A stretch of 64,000 bases of DNA from Terfezia claveryi. Taxonomy: Eukaryota > Ascomycota > Pezizomycetes > Pezizales > Pezizaceae. Position 1 is the first letter of the stretch, and every line of letters begins with the position of its first letter. The stretch lies in the NCBI GenBank assembly GCA_015179025.1, contig WHUX01000048.1:279740-343739 (forward strand). Direction: 5' to 3'. The position numbers and the translations under genes are program-made. Of the stretch, positions 44,370 to 53,945 are shown in pieces. A model generated the notes under the pieces. It was given only the letters and a program-made list of their open reading frames with translations, did not search any database and had not been told where the DNA came from.

Positions 44370-45215
44370 ACAACACTATTGTTTTGTTGTGCGAAAACCT
44401 ATCCTAACCGCCATGCTTTATTAACTACATATGGCTTATTGGAACGACACTATCCAACCCGTGAGCTACTACGCATTCCAGACTCATTAGATGCACCTAA
44501 TATTCGAATTCTAAAAGAATCTAATATTTCTGCTTCTGAATGTGCATGGCCTGGTATTGCGCTGTAATATATTAGACTTCGTGAAGCTGCTCACCGTTAG
44601 TTTATATCCTGAAGTATGTCCTCCGCATTCTGTATTAATTTTCCACCTAGACTTACATTTATGACAGAATTCCTACAAGTGCAAGGGGAAATGCCAAACC
44701 CGACAATGCAGCTGTCTTAAATCTGATTTGTATTGTAGCAGCCACTGCCATCCATCACATAGCTGCTTGAATACTCCTATCGACCCAGATGTACAGGCGC
44801 AATTGGACTTGGAGTGGACCTGGAAGCGGACTTGGAAGCAGACTTGGAAGCGAAACTGGAGAATCTAAGCAACACTTGGAAGCAGACCTTGAGGAGCATG
44901 GTTAGTCTGGTTGGTACAATCCCCCGCCATAGCATGGTGATATATATTATTATTTAGTACAATTCATGTTCGTTAGCACTGATGTATCTCATCTTCCATA
45001 TACCCTCACTAAATCACTACTTTTGGTTATCGAGACCAACCCATGGATCTGGCCTCCGAGGGAATTTCATTTTTGCATTCCCGGGCAGGACAATATTCCT
45101 GCGTAGACCAGCCCTCCCAAGAATCATGTGGCTTCCCCGACAGTATAGCCCATTCGTGAATCAGCAAAATTCCGACAGAACCCCTGGTGGGGGGTGGTGG
45201 GGTCAATTGGGGTAG
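44370..45215 (+). mobile_element. 3' part of an integrase-type transposon, decayed copy 2
   Basis: Plus-strand homologue of 7027-7860. Encodes YPNRHALLTTYGLLERHYPT, APNIRILKESNISASECAWP and, after stops, a Cys-rich tail (KCKGKCQTRQCSCLKSDLY; CSSHCHPSHSCLNTP). The Cys-rich tail is clearer here than in copy 1. Several stops break it. It contains the micro-insertion at 44903-44930. Confidence 0.55.
44903..44930 (+). mobile_element. TAGTCTGG micro-insertion (28 bp)
   Basis: Begins TAGTCTGGTTGGTACAATCC and ends CCGCCAT. Exact repeats AGCATGGT lie at 44895-44902 and 44931-44938. Confidence 0.88.
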
Positions 45216-45869
45216 GGTATCGGGTCTAGCGAAGACTAGAGAGGCTGGAGAGGCGGACGCACTTGAGGCGGTTGATCCTGAGGAGGCTAAGGGGGTGGTA
45301 TCAGCGAAAGATTCCTTGTCTTTCCCTTTCACCTGTGACCAATATTTTTCCACCTTTTTTTTTTTCTTCTCCCAGTTATCTGTGTATATGGAGTCCTTAA
45401 TCCCGGAGGTCGATGCCTTAGATTCCACGGATCCCTCATATCCAAAAGATCCCTTAGACCCATAAGCTTCGCCAACGCTGTCCATAAGAGCCATGTCCTC
45501 AGCGCTGGTGAATGGACTTCCTCCCTTTAGTGCTCCGTCAGTCTTGGTAGCTTGGGTCATCAAGGGGTCATTTGCAAGACTAACCGTTAAACACGCTCTC
45601 CCCGTGATATCGACATCCTGACCACCAAGATACCCACTTGTCCTTGTAGCTCCCCAAGGCATAGTCGCCTTATCCTCATGCACATCCAACCAATCCACCC
45701 GGCCAAAACTCCATCGGTCTAACTCTGGTGGAGGAATGTTCAGGGGAATGTGCATCATCCAATAATCATAGCCCTTCTCCACTTCCACCCTGATTCTCTT
45801 CCTCACTTCCTTCCACTTTGCAGCTGTGAGAAGACATGGGCATGATATGGCATAGTGGCACAGATACAT
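45027..45869 (-). CDS. Hypothetical protein running into a transposon relic
   Basis: 280 codons from ATG 45867-45869, though the first about 17 residues may be intron (an AG before TGGAAGGAAGTG). The middle is protein-like and unique: KWKEVRKRIRVEVEKGYDYW, HIPLNIPPPELDRWSFGRVD, RACLTVSLANDPLMTQAT. Then come a lysine-rich stretch (NWEKKKKKVEKYW) and a Ser/Ala-rich linker. The last about 60 codons (from about 45210) lie inside the integrase-transposon repeat, so the original C-terminus was lost or replaced. No family was recognised. Confidence 0.45.
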   Translation of the reverse strand: MYLCHYAISCPCLLTAAKWKEVRKRIRVEVEKGYDYWMMHIPLNIPPPELDRWSFGRVDWLDVHEDKATMPWGATRTSGYLGGQDVDITGRACLTVSLANDPLMTQATKTDGALKGGSPFTSAEDMALMDSVGEAYGSKGSFGYEGSVESKASTSGIKDSIYTDNWEKKKKKVEKYWSQVKGKDKESFADTTPLASSGSTASSASASPASLVFARPDTLPQLTPPPPTRGSVGILLIHEWAILSGKPHDSWEGWSTQEYCPARECKNEIPSEARSMGWSR

Positions 45870-46279
45870 AATGGCATAGCGCGTGCACTAGCGTGACCTG
45901 GAAAGCCTTAAGCTTCCGAGTTACTTTGTAGAAATCATTATCATCATCATGAATATACATACATACACACATCATTTGTCACACGTTCTGACAGCAGCAC
46001 CCATTTTCGCATCCATTTTCGCTCGTAAGCTTACATTAGTCATCCAGCTCTTCACCAACGACTCTTCCTTCCGAAATATCCACTTCCTCAAATATACCAA
46101 GTCTGCCAAATCACCATACTCGATATTTGGGTGGATGGATAAGAGCATCCAGGGTGCGAAGGAGGTCTGTCGTAGAAGAGAAAGAAAATATATTACAGTC
46201 TTCATATTCGTATTGCCAGGTGTAGGAGAAGGTTACTTTTTGCGAGACGCTGCTCGACGCGGGGATGCTCTTCATGTAT
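45870..46279. other. No gene recognised
   Basis: Possibly upstream exon or leader of the 45-kb ORF. A frame at 45766-45975 overlaps it but shows nothing definite. Confidence 0.35.
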
Positions 46280-46345
46280 TTTTTTTAATTTTTTTTATTA
46301 ATACTCATTACTCCTATTCGGTCCCAATAAGGAAACAATGAGGAA
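46280..46345 (-). mobile_element. Short LINE tail
   Basis: T-rich runs, then TAATACTCATTACTCCTATT, CGGTCCCAATAAGG and ATGAGGA, after which homology stops. The first stem-loop is absent and no TSD was found. Confidence 0.7.
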
Positions 46346-46879
46346 TGGGCTAGAGGGACTCATCGGAGAATGTGTAGTTTTTGAAGTTTGCTTTGTGATG
46401 ACATCGAAGTTGGTCGACACTCAGCTGGAGATATCTAGGTAAAGAGGCGTGGTGCGGGGTCACCCATTAGAGTGCCCCCTTGTGTGGACATAATCAGTCA
46501 TAACAGGAGGCTGGTCGTTACGGTCGGTCGATAGTATATGATAGTATATCTCGGTAGTTCCCTGAGTAGATGTGGGTAAAGATGCGTGTTTGCTACACAA
46601 AACGCCGTAAGCACCCTGCAAAGTTGTTGGAGCGATCCTTACCAGGTTTTCGGGCGTTTCCTATAATAGTGAATGCTCACGAATAGGTACTATAGAGTAA
46701 CGGAGCTGAAACGTGCACAGTGTAAAGGTCAAACGGGAGAGGTATGTGTCGTGGGTATATAATGCAGGACAGCCTCAGGGAACGCTTGTGCTTGAGATGC
46801 GGTGAGGAGGTGATACGTCGTTTGTTGGTTAGAAAGAGTGACTCTAGATACGCTGTGCTGCCTGGGCTGGTCTCCCCGC

Positions 46880-47223
46880 TGATGATGGAGATGAAGATAT
46901 TGAGGAATGCATCCTCAGTACCTTCACACTATCTGAGAATGAAGATACTGAGTGTGAGCCACCCTAGTCTGGTTGGCACAGGCCCCCCTGCACGATGCAT
47001 CCCCATCAAGCCGCTATTGATTGAGAAACATCGAATGGAGGGCTATTTGATTCAAGAAAAGCCAAACAAACCCAGCGGAGGATCAACGAGTCCTTACAGT
47101 ACTCATTTCCTGTCTCATTTGTCCATTTCCTCATGTATGTAATTTCTCCCGGTATAAGCATATACGTTATAAGCATACCACCTCCGGTCCTGACCGAGTG
47201 CTTGTAACGGGAGTTTTCTGTAT
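46880..47223 (+). pseudogene. pogo/Tigger-type transposon 3' end, copy 1
   Basis: Homologous to 49795-50210. It carries decayed C-terminal transposase codons and a terminal region whose reverse complement reads AAAACTCCCGTTACAAGCAC, a pogo/Tigger-like terminal sequence. The shared block continues into the structured repeat, so the two together were duplicated. Confidence 0.55.
46965..46980 (+). mobile_element. TAGTCTGG micro-insertion at a site that is empty in the sister copy
   Basis: TAGTCTGGTTGGCACA interrupts GAGCCACCC / GGCCCCCCTGCA. The homologous stretch at 49875-49900 reads GTGAGCTACCCCCTCCCCTG with no such insert. The flanks AGCCACCC and GGCCCCCC match at 6 of 8, an imperfect duplication. 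Confidence 0.75.
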
Positions 47224-47530
47224 GTTACTTCAGTAGGTACTTGCCTAATTGTGTTCACGTTATCTGCCCGCCCACTTCTATCATGAGAATCTATAAGCCC
47301 ACACCTTTATGTTTCCGGTTGCACCAACCTATTCATTCCCCACCTTATCCGTGGCCGACTGGCTCGGTTGCGGCCTGGGTGGGGACCCCAACACAACCCG
47401 TTGGGGAGCTCCCAGTTCGACTCCCAGAGTCGCCTGGGAAATATTTCCGGGAACGAATAGTTCCCGGGCAGACTAGCCGCGTACTCTTCCACGACTGGAG
47501 TGCGCGGTGAACTGTTTTGTCTCATGTATA
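47224..47530 (+). repeat. Structured repeat, copy B
   Basis: Same unit as 41981-42298. The outer 7-bp stem carries one change (AGTCGCC), while the inner CCCCAACA/CGTTGGGG and the CCGGGAA hairpins are kept. Confidence 0.75.
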
Positions 47531-47619
47531 GGCTTTTTTTTTTAAAAAAGTACTATAGCCATACATTTCTGGTGAGTGCCACGGTAATTAAAGGCCGGCG
47601 AATGGCTGCGGCGAAGCTC

Positions 47620-48013
47620 AATATTATATTAAGGTCATTTTTAGTATTCTTATTATCATTGTTTGTTTTTGTGACCCCGACCCAAAGGGCTCCATGATTT
47701 TCGTCAGCATCACGGTGTGTAGTTTACCTACTTGAGCAGGAAGATATGCAGTTAAGTCAAAAAGCGCAATTCCGAATATGAAAATCCATAGTACCGAAAA
47801 CTCCCGTTATAAGGATACAAAAAAACCTTGGATTTAAGGCATAAATTCACCCATTCGCATGGGCATACCCTTTTTTTGATTGGCCGGCAAATGGGCGTGG
47901 CGGAGGAGGCAGGGCTGTTTTCTGCATTACTTTCTGTGGCTCGGAAGGCTGGACGTTCATGTAGTTCGTTGTTCAGAGGGTGACCGAGCCTTTTAAGATG
48001 AGGGATCGGGGCT
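47620..48013. other. No gene; pogo-like terminal sequence
   Basis: At 47794-47815, CGAAAACTCCCGTTATAAGG resembles the pogo/Tigger-type end seen (inverted) near 47.2 kb and 50.2 kb. No transposase is attached. Confidence 0.4.
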
Positions 48014-48022
48014 GTCTCATAG

Positions 48023-48036
48023 CGGTAACCAGATTA
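48023..48036 (-). mobile_element. Micro-insertion, diverged (14 bp)
   Basis: On the minus strand TAATCTGGTTACCG, one base off the usual TAGTCTGG, between exact repeats GTCTCATAG (48014-48022 and 48037-48045). Confidence 0.82.
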
Positions 48037-48159
48037 GTCTCATAGTAGGCTCCACAGACCCAAAAAAAGAAAAAAGAAAACCTTTTTGGGGGCTTAGCCA
48101 CATACATATCTTATAACGAGTGTGGCTAGCAGATATGCTTTACGATATATATATAATTT

Positions 48160-48400
48160 TTCAAATACTCATTACTCTAGTCTGGTTGGCACAACACCCT
48201 CCACAGGAGGTCATTACTCCTATTCGGTCCCAGCAAGGGGACTATCAGGAGCCACCCGGGTTTGCATACAGGGACAAGGCAAGTTAATATGCCAGGTCCG
48301 ACGCTAAGTACACAAACTCAAGTGGATCGAGGTCCGATGCTGCTATTAACATGCTTGCCACGATGACCCAGGCCTGACTGAACCTTGCCCCAAAAAGAAA
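48160..48400 (-). mobile_element. LINE tail (ATTCGGTCCC type) hit by a micro-insertion
   Basis: Minus-strand tail: AAATACTCATTACTC, CTATTCGGTCCCAGCAAGGG, GGAGCCACCCGGG, GGCAAGTTAATATGCC, then a 3'UTR-like part ending near GACTGAACCTTGCCCC. It is interrupted at 48178-48210. It lies directly downstream of the LINE ORF1 relic at 48550-49555 in the same orientation. Confidence 0.85.
48178..48210 (+). mobile_element. TAGTCTGG micro-insertion (33 bp) inside a LINE tail
   Basis: Begins TAGTCTGGTTGGCACAACAC and ends CACAGGAGG. Exact repeats TCATTACTC at 48169-48177 and 48211-48219. All other copies of this LINE tail read TCATTACTCCTATTCGG uninterrupted, so the empty site is known. Confidence 0.93.
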
Positions 48401-48549
48401 ACAAAGATATATCGCAGGTGGAAACAAAACCCTCCAAAACCTCACCGCCACCCCCCAAAAAAATAATCGCAAGTAGAACAGTGAAGCGCTGGTATCAATT
48501 TACAAAACCCTTTGTCCAAACACATTCGCCGGTGAAAAAACTCAATCCC

Positions 48550-49555
48550 TCATCTCTTCCAGTCGTATGCTGTAGTGCGGAAAAGTCTCCTGCCCATGCG
48601 GAGCCCTCGCGTGCGGTCGGCTTCCTTCGCCATGTAGATGACGAGTAACGATGCCAACTTTCCAACCCCTCTGTCTTCCTGCAGCAGCCAGCCGAGAATT
48701 CGAATCCCTCTGTTGTCTTCCTCTATCCATCGGCACATCGAGCCGGGTTTGCACTTTGTACCCTGTTTGGGGCCGCATGAAATACCACGGCTCCTGCTCA
48801 TATTGATAGTTGGTGGATTATTGGAGGGGGGGATGGCCGAGGGTGGTGTCGCCTTCGCCGGCCCTTTGCCCTTACCCTTTCCAGGTCCCTGACTTGGTCG
48901 GTTCGGGGGATTGTTCGAGGGTGGTGTTTCTGCTCCCGCCAACGCTTTCCCTTTGCCCTTGTTTTTGTGGGTTTGCAGCTCCTCCTGGGTGGTCTCGGCT
49001 GCTGCCTCCGCGTAGGTGCGTGCTAGGGGAGGAGGGGGTCGGTGTTGTGGAAACACTGTTCGACGTCTTCCAGGTCGTGCGGCAGTGGTGGTGGGGGTCT
49101 ATGTTCGTCGAGGAATGTGGCTGAACTGGTACCTTACGTTTGACCCATGCTGCGCCTCCTTCGTCTAGAAGCCTGGTAAAACATTGAGCGGCTTGTCGAA
49201 ACGAATCATCTTCAAAAACCATTTCGAGATCGTGCTCTATGAACGTCATGAGTTCCCGTAGGCACCAAACTGCCTTAATTGAAGAGCTGTTTGTCGGGTC
49301 TTGATTATTCCTAGCATTGAGACAGATCCTCTTAGCCAATTGGGGGACTATCAACGTCACGGGATCCTCGTCGTCTATTTTCGCGCTCTCGTTTGCTGTG
49401 GTGGTGTCTGCTGGTGGGACTGTACTTGCGTCAGTGTCGTAACCATCGAGGGGCGGTGACTGTGGGTGTCCGGTGACTGGCAGCCGAGTCTTTCGTGGAG
49501 GATTTCATCGATCCATCTTCCCCGGATTGTCTTTTCTCTTTCCTTTACCTGACAT
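48550..49555 (-). pseudogene. LINE ORF1 (gag-like) relic without an ORF2
   Basis: Starts at ATG 49553-49555 (MSGKGKRKDNPGKMDR) with an early TGA. It continues TRLPVTGHPQSPPL ... IVPQLAKRICLNARN, shifts frame near 49030, then TYAEAAAETTQEELQ, a Gly/Lys-rich stretch, and CRWIEEDNRGIRILGWLLQE ... YMAKEADRTRGLRMGRRLFR. The WLL..R..GK.AS...IYM...RMGR.LFRTT pattern is typical of ORF1 proteins of ascomycete LINEs. The next thing downstream is a LINE tail (48400-48160), with no reverse-transcriptase ORF between. The whole may be an internally deleted, gag-only LINE. Confidence 0.65.
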
Positions 49556-49794
49556 GTCGTCGGTGTGTACGGTTGGCTATTGAGCTCGTTGGTTTGTGGA
49601 TCCTAGTGTTGGCGAATCTGCTGAGTGGTGTGGGAGTTAACTCGGCTCAGTCGTTGTGGTTACTTAACGATAAGAAATTAGTGAGCGCGTCATCAACACC
49701 CAACGACACCAGATAGCTACAATCCACGTTGCACACCCAGCTTTTACCCTCCTCCACAGTCACTAAAACATCGCATTCATCAATCCTGCCTCTG

Positions 49795-50210
49795 AAGTTG
49801 TTGATGATGGCGATGAAGATATTGAGCACCGCATACTCAATTCCTTCACACTAGCTGAGAATGACGATCCTGAGGTGAGCTACCCCCTCCCCTGCATTGA
49901 GGATTTACCCATCAAGCCGCTATTGATGCTTTGGTAAAACTTGTTCTATATTCTCTGCAGACCAATAGAAATACAAGGCAGATGGAGAAGATATTGCAAA
50001 GGGGGAAACATCGAATAGAGGGCTATGTATTTGTATCAAGAAAAGGCAAACCCAGCGGAGGATCAAAGAGTTCTTACAGTACTTATTTCCTGTCTCATTT
50101 GTCTATTTCCTCATGTATTAAATTTTCTCCCGGTATAAGCATATATATATTCGTTATAAGCATACGACCTCCGGGCCCGCCCGTATGCTTGTAACGGGGG
50201 TTTTCTGTAT
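49795..50210 (+). pseudogene. pogo/Tigger-type transposon 3' end, copy 2
   Basis: Contains transposase C-terminal codons (EDIEHRILNSFTLAENDDPE in one frame) with stops, then a basic end (KKRQTQRRIKEFLQ), then the terminal sequence TATAAGCATACGACC...GCTTGTAACGGGGGTTTTC. It has about 80 bp that copy 1 lacks. Confidence 0.55.
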
Positions 50211-50560
50211 GTTACTTCAGTAACTAGGTGCTTGCTAGTCTGGTTGCTCTCTATGAGAGGTTGTGCAATCAGACTAGGTGCTGGCCTAATTGTGTTCACG
50301 TTATCTGCCCATCATGGGAATCTATAAGCCCACACCTTTATGTTTCCGGTTGCATCCACCTATTCATCCCCCACCTTATCCGTGGCCGACTGGTTCGGTT
50401 GCGGCCTGGGTGGGGACCCAACACAACCTGTTGGGAGCTCCCAGTTCGACTCCCAGAGTCTGCTGGGAAATATTTCCGGGAACCTATCCGTTCCCGGGCA
50501 GACTAGCCCGTACTGCTCTACGACTGGAGTGCGAGGTGAACTGTTTTGTCTCATGTATAG
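50211..50560 (+). repeat. Structured repeat, copy C
   Basis: Same unit as copies A and B, with a micro-insertion at 50236-50272 that copies A and B lack. The outer stem again carries a change (AGTCTGC). Confidence 0.75.
50236..50272 (+). mobile_element. TAGTCTGG micro-insertion with inverted ends
   Basis: Starts TAGTCTGGTTGC and its other side reads GCAATCAGACTA, an inverted copy with one mismatch, around CTCTCTATGAGAGG, itself a hairpin. Flanks ACTAGGTGCTTGC (50223-50235) and ACTAGGTGCTGGC (50273-50285) match at 12 of 13. The sister copies at 41990 and 47234 have no insert. The right inverted end overlaps the flanking repeat, so two boundary placements are possible. Confidence 0.85.
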
Positions 50561-50619
50561 GAATCTTTTAAAAGTACTATAGCCATACATTTCTTGTGAG
50601 TGCCACGGTAATCAAAGGC

Positions 50620-51899
50620 TGGCGGTATTATATTGTCCTTCTTATATTCTTCCTATTGTTATTGTTCCTATTGTTATGATTATTGATCTTGTATATATAT
50701 TAAGCTGAAAGCCTCAGGGTTGAGTGAGGTTCATGCAATTATTAGGGATATTCAAATTTTGGTTGTACGCGCGTATTTTTGCGTATATACGGGGGTCGTA
50801 TATCCGGCCGTACGTCGTACTAAGTACGAGTGTACCTACATAGAAATAAAAATACGTGCAAGATGATTCAGCCAAAAAGAGGACTTGGAAATTTGGAGGT
50901 TTGAAGTGCCCTTTACCGGCGCAGCACACTAGCGATGCCACAAATCAGCGAGAAACGGCTTATCATCGAATGGTTCCTAAAAACGCTTAATACTGGGATC
51001 GAAAAATGCAAGAAGAGAAAGCGCAAAAGAAGGATGTTTGGGTTACAGGTTCTGCGCTACCTATATGAGATCCGCTATTTGAGAGAAAGGCGAGGAGGGT
51101 CTGATCGAGACTAAGAAAGGCGAGGACTAGCAAAAAGTGGAGCATGGTATCACGATATCATCACCCAGCTTCCTCTGAACTGTTTCAGGCACCACCCATG
51201 CTCAGTAACCATGCTACATGCATTGCTAGCAGACCATGTCGGGCAAGTGATTCATAATCACCTTGACGTCTTCCAACAATTAACAAAGCTATCGATACCG
51301 ACAAACTCGAGTGATTGTTGTGGGGATGTGATTGCAAGAGCCGGATTTGACAGTTTGCGGATAGCGAGGGTGTATCTCGTATGGCTTGGCGGTGACTGGC
51401 GCTTTGCTGTAAAGGGTAGTTTTTGATTTCCCTGGCAGGGATAAGATTTGCATGGATCGCTTGCATATGCAGGGCTGCAGCATCGATTCGTGGACATGTT
51501 GCAACACCATGAGTTCAGAGGAACCGAATATAGGGAACGTTGAATAGAGGTAATCACCGCCGGCCGATGTAAGATTAGACTAAAGGGTTTATTTCAGGGG
51601 TCTTTAAGCGCGGATTGGGAAATTGGGATTTGGAATATTGGATCATGGAATGGGTAGATGTTTTCGGGCAATTGAAGGCCCATTATCCTCCCTCTTTTAA
51701 TACAATTCTTCATCGAGACATTATGAATTGTATCTTGCAATTCAAATATATACTTTTCATACCTCAATCCGAAAGTTGTGTGATTTTTCAGGGCATGTTC
51801 TAATCTCCGTGTAAAATAGAGGTAGAGCCTTGTTTCTACAAAAGGAGCAACTAATGGGCAGCATCAACACCATCACCGCCTACAGGAACGAGGCCTCGT
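50620..51899. other. No gene recognised
   Basis: Opposed short frames only. No domain and no RNA gene. Confidence 0.4.
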
Positions 51900-51907
51900 G
51901 CGTTGAG

Positions 51908-51918
51908 TAACCAGACTA
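51908..51918 (-). mobile_element. Smallest TAGTCTGG micro-insertion (10-11 bp)
   Basis: TAACCAGACTA (minus strand TAGTCTGGTTA) lies between GCGTTGAG at 51900-51907 and 51919-51926. Shifting by one base gives a 9-bp repeat, GCGTTGAGT, and an insert of only 10 bp. Confidence 0.82.
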
Positions 51919-51927
51919 GCGTTGAGT

Positions 51928-52372
51928 TCATACCACGTTTAGTATCACCCCCATGGGCGAAACAGAATAGTCCCACGATTAGAAATTTTATCATTAAGCA
52001 AATAGCTCCTCCACACACCTCCATCAACTTCGTGGGTATGGCTCTACATTCGCCAAGATTCGAAGGACTATTGAGGAGGGAGAATGCTGGACTAGGGAGA
52101 TATAGGTATGCAGCTGCATATTAAAGAGGGAATTAGAGATAGTGAGAATAGGATGCAGGATATGATGAATGTCGACGCGTGTCAAGGGAGCCAATTCAAA
52201 GCATACAGCTTTACTTTTGGGACAGTCGATGGCTGAGGTGGCTCCAAATTGAAGCATATGCGTCATCCTCGTCAAGATCAAGGAGTGGCTCAGGACAACC
52301 TCCGTCCACGAAGGCTCAGGACAACCTCCGTCCACGAAGGCTCAGACTCAGACTCGTCGACCATGGCCAAGT
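51928..52372. other. No gene recognised
   Basis: No coding support. Contains the 26-bp tandem repeat listed separately. Confidence 0.4.
52288..52340. repeat. 26-bp tandem duplication
   Basis: GGCTCAGGACAACCTCCGTC... occurs twice in direct tandem. Confidence 0.9.
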
Positions 52373-52386
52373 ATCAATGGAAGAAG

Positions 52387-52406
52387 TATTTTAAAAAAAA
52401 AAAAAA
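52387..52406 (+). mobile_element. 20-bp LINE-tail insertion with 14-bp TSD
   Basis: Only TATTTT plus 14 A is inserted, between exact repeats ATCAATGGAAGAAG (52373-52386 and 52407-52420). TATTTT is the last motif before poly(A) in the shared LINE tail (AGTATTTT). It is the shortest such insertion here. Confidence 0.93.
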
Positions 52407-52420
52407 ATCAATGGAAGAAG

Positions 52421-53890
52421 GCGAATGTTTTCGAGAACCAGGCTTTGACAGCGTAATGTGCAGAGGGGCAGTCGGCGTCTGCGGTGATATGGCGGATGAA
52501 TGTGGAAATGGGGCAGGCACAACATCAGTGCCACGTGGCACGCTGTGAGTTCTTCTTCTGGAAGTTTGCTTAACATATGCTTGGAATAGTTGGCCAACCA
52601 CACTAGAAATGTTGCCGAGCCTGGACATACTACCAGTTCTTCCCCTGCGGAGAGGGAACATAGGCATAGGTTTAAGCCCCACGATACAGGGCAAGCCGGA
52701 TGAGCTTTTGCTCGATTTATCTTCTCTGAGGACGTATTTGGAGCATACAGGAAGACCTCGTATGGGGTTTTTGTGGTGGGGAAACACACTAAGTACAGTA
52801 GTCCCGCTCTAGGTAAGACTTCTTTTGAATTTTCATGGTACCGGTACAATGGCATTGGCTTTCTTGTCTTCCTGAAGTTAATCTATTCCTATCTAGGGAT
52901 TTAGTGTGAACGTGGCAAGTTTTTTGTATTGCCACATTGATAGCCATTTCTGACTTTTTCTATGTTCAATTGATTTCTTGAATACAGGGTTGTTCATACA
53001 AATATACTAGAGTATTTTGATTGCACTGTCATGGGTTTTTTTAGGTTTCGGGGAGAGTGCTTCATTTCTTGGTTTTTTTTCGGTAGGTAAACAATATCTC
53101 CTTCAATATGCGCTCCACCACTGGTTTTAGGCATACCGATTCCTCTTGCACATCATTCCTAGTTACAGCTACAGCATTCGAATTTGCAACCCGTGCATCG
53201 CTTCTCCCAGCTGCGTTATGCACGTCAGCTCGCTAACACTCTCCTTGCTGCTGCCTATCTTATCCCTACTACCCAACCCGAACGCACCGTTCCCAACCGT
53301 ATCTGCTGCCCAATTGGGACTGGGTACAACTACTTTAGGATCTCCGGGTCCGGCTAAACACCACCTGCCGCTTTGCTCTATATGGCTCTTTACGGCAGTC
53401 TGATCCCTCCCCCCTTTTCCCCCAAGAAAAAGAAAGAAAAGACATCGGACAAAGAAGCAAGGGGGGGGTTATCAGCGGGAAGTTAATGGGGCCTGTTGAT
53501 GTTGATAGATGAGTTATGCCGGTGAAAGGGAGGATAAAAAGTTAAGCATGATCGCAAAACACTGACTTTGAAGGACATTCGTCTGAATGGCACTTACAAA
53601 ATTTTGGTAAACCGTGTTCTCAGGAACGGCTCTGAGATCTGAAGTGGCTCGTTATCTTCTTCCAGTACCTAGTACGATTTATTTTTAACGAGAAACAAGC
53701 ACACCCAGGAGCTACCTTTGAAAAGATGTTGTGGCTGTGGGGCTATAGGCCCTATTATAGCTCCACTCCCAATACCAGTTGCCATATATGTACGCTGCAG
53801 TTCCATGAGCAATATCTCCATATAGCTTAGATTAGGCTATGGTTATGTTTTAAACTTCACTCCTCATATCAACCTTAAAAAGTAATTTTG
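52421..53890. other. No gene recognised
   Basis: Opposed short frames on both strands near 52.4-52.85 kb and a pyrimidine-rich stretch at 53.2-53.4 kb. Nothing supportable. Confidence 0.4.
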
Positions 53891-53894
53891 TTTT

Positions 53895-53945
53895 TTCTTT
53901 TAAATACTTGTAACTTCTCTGCGGTCCTGTTCGTGATAAACTGTG
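53895..53945 (-). mobile_element. Degenerate LINE tail
   Basis: TTTTAAATACTTGTAACTTC then TCTGCGGTCCTGTTCG: the poly(A)-proximal part of the shared tail, decayed. Confidence 0.5.
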
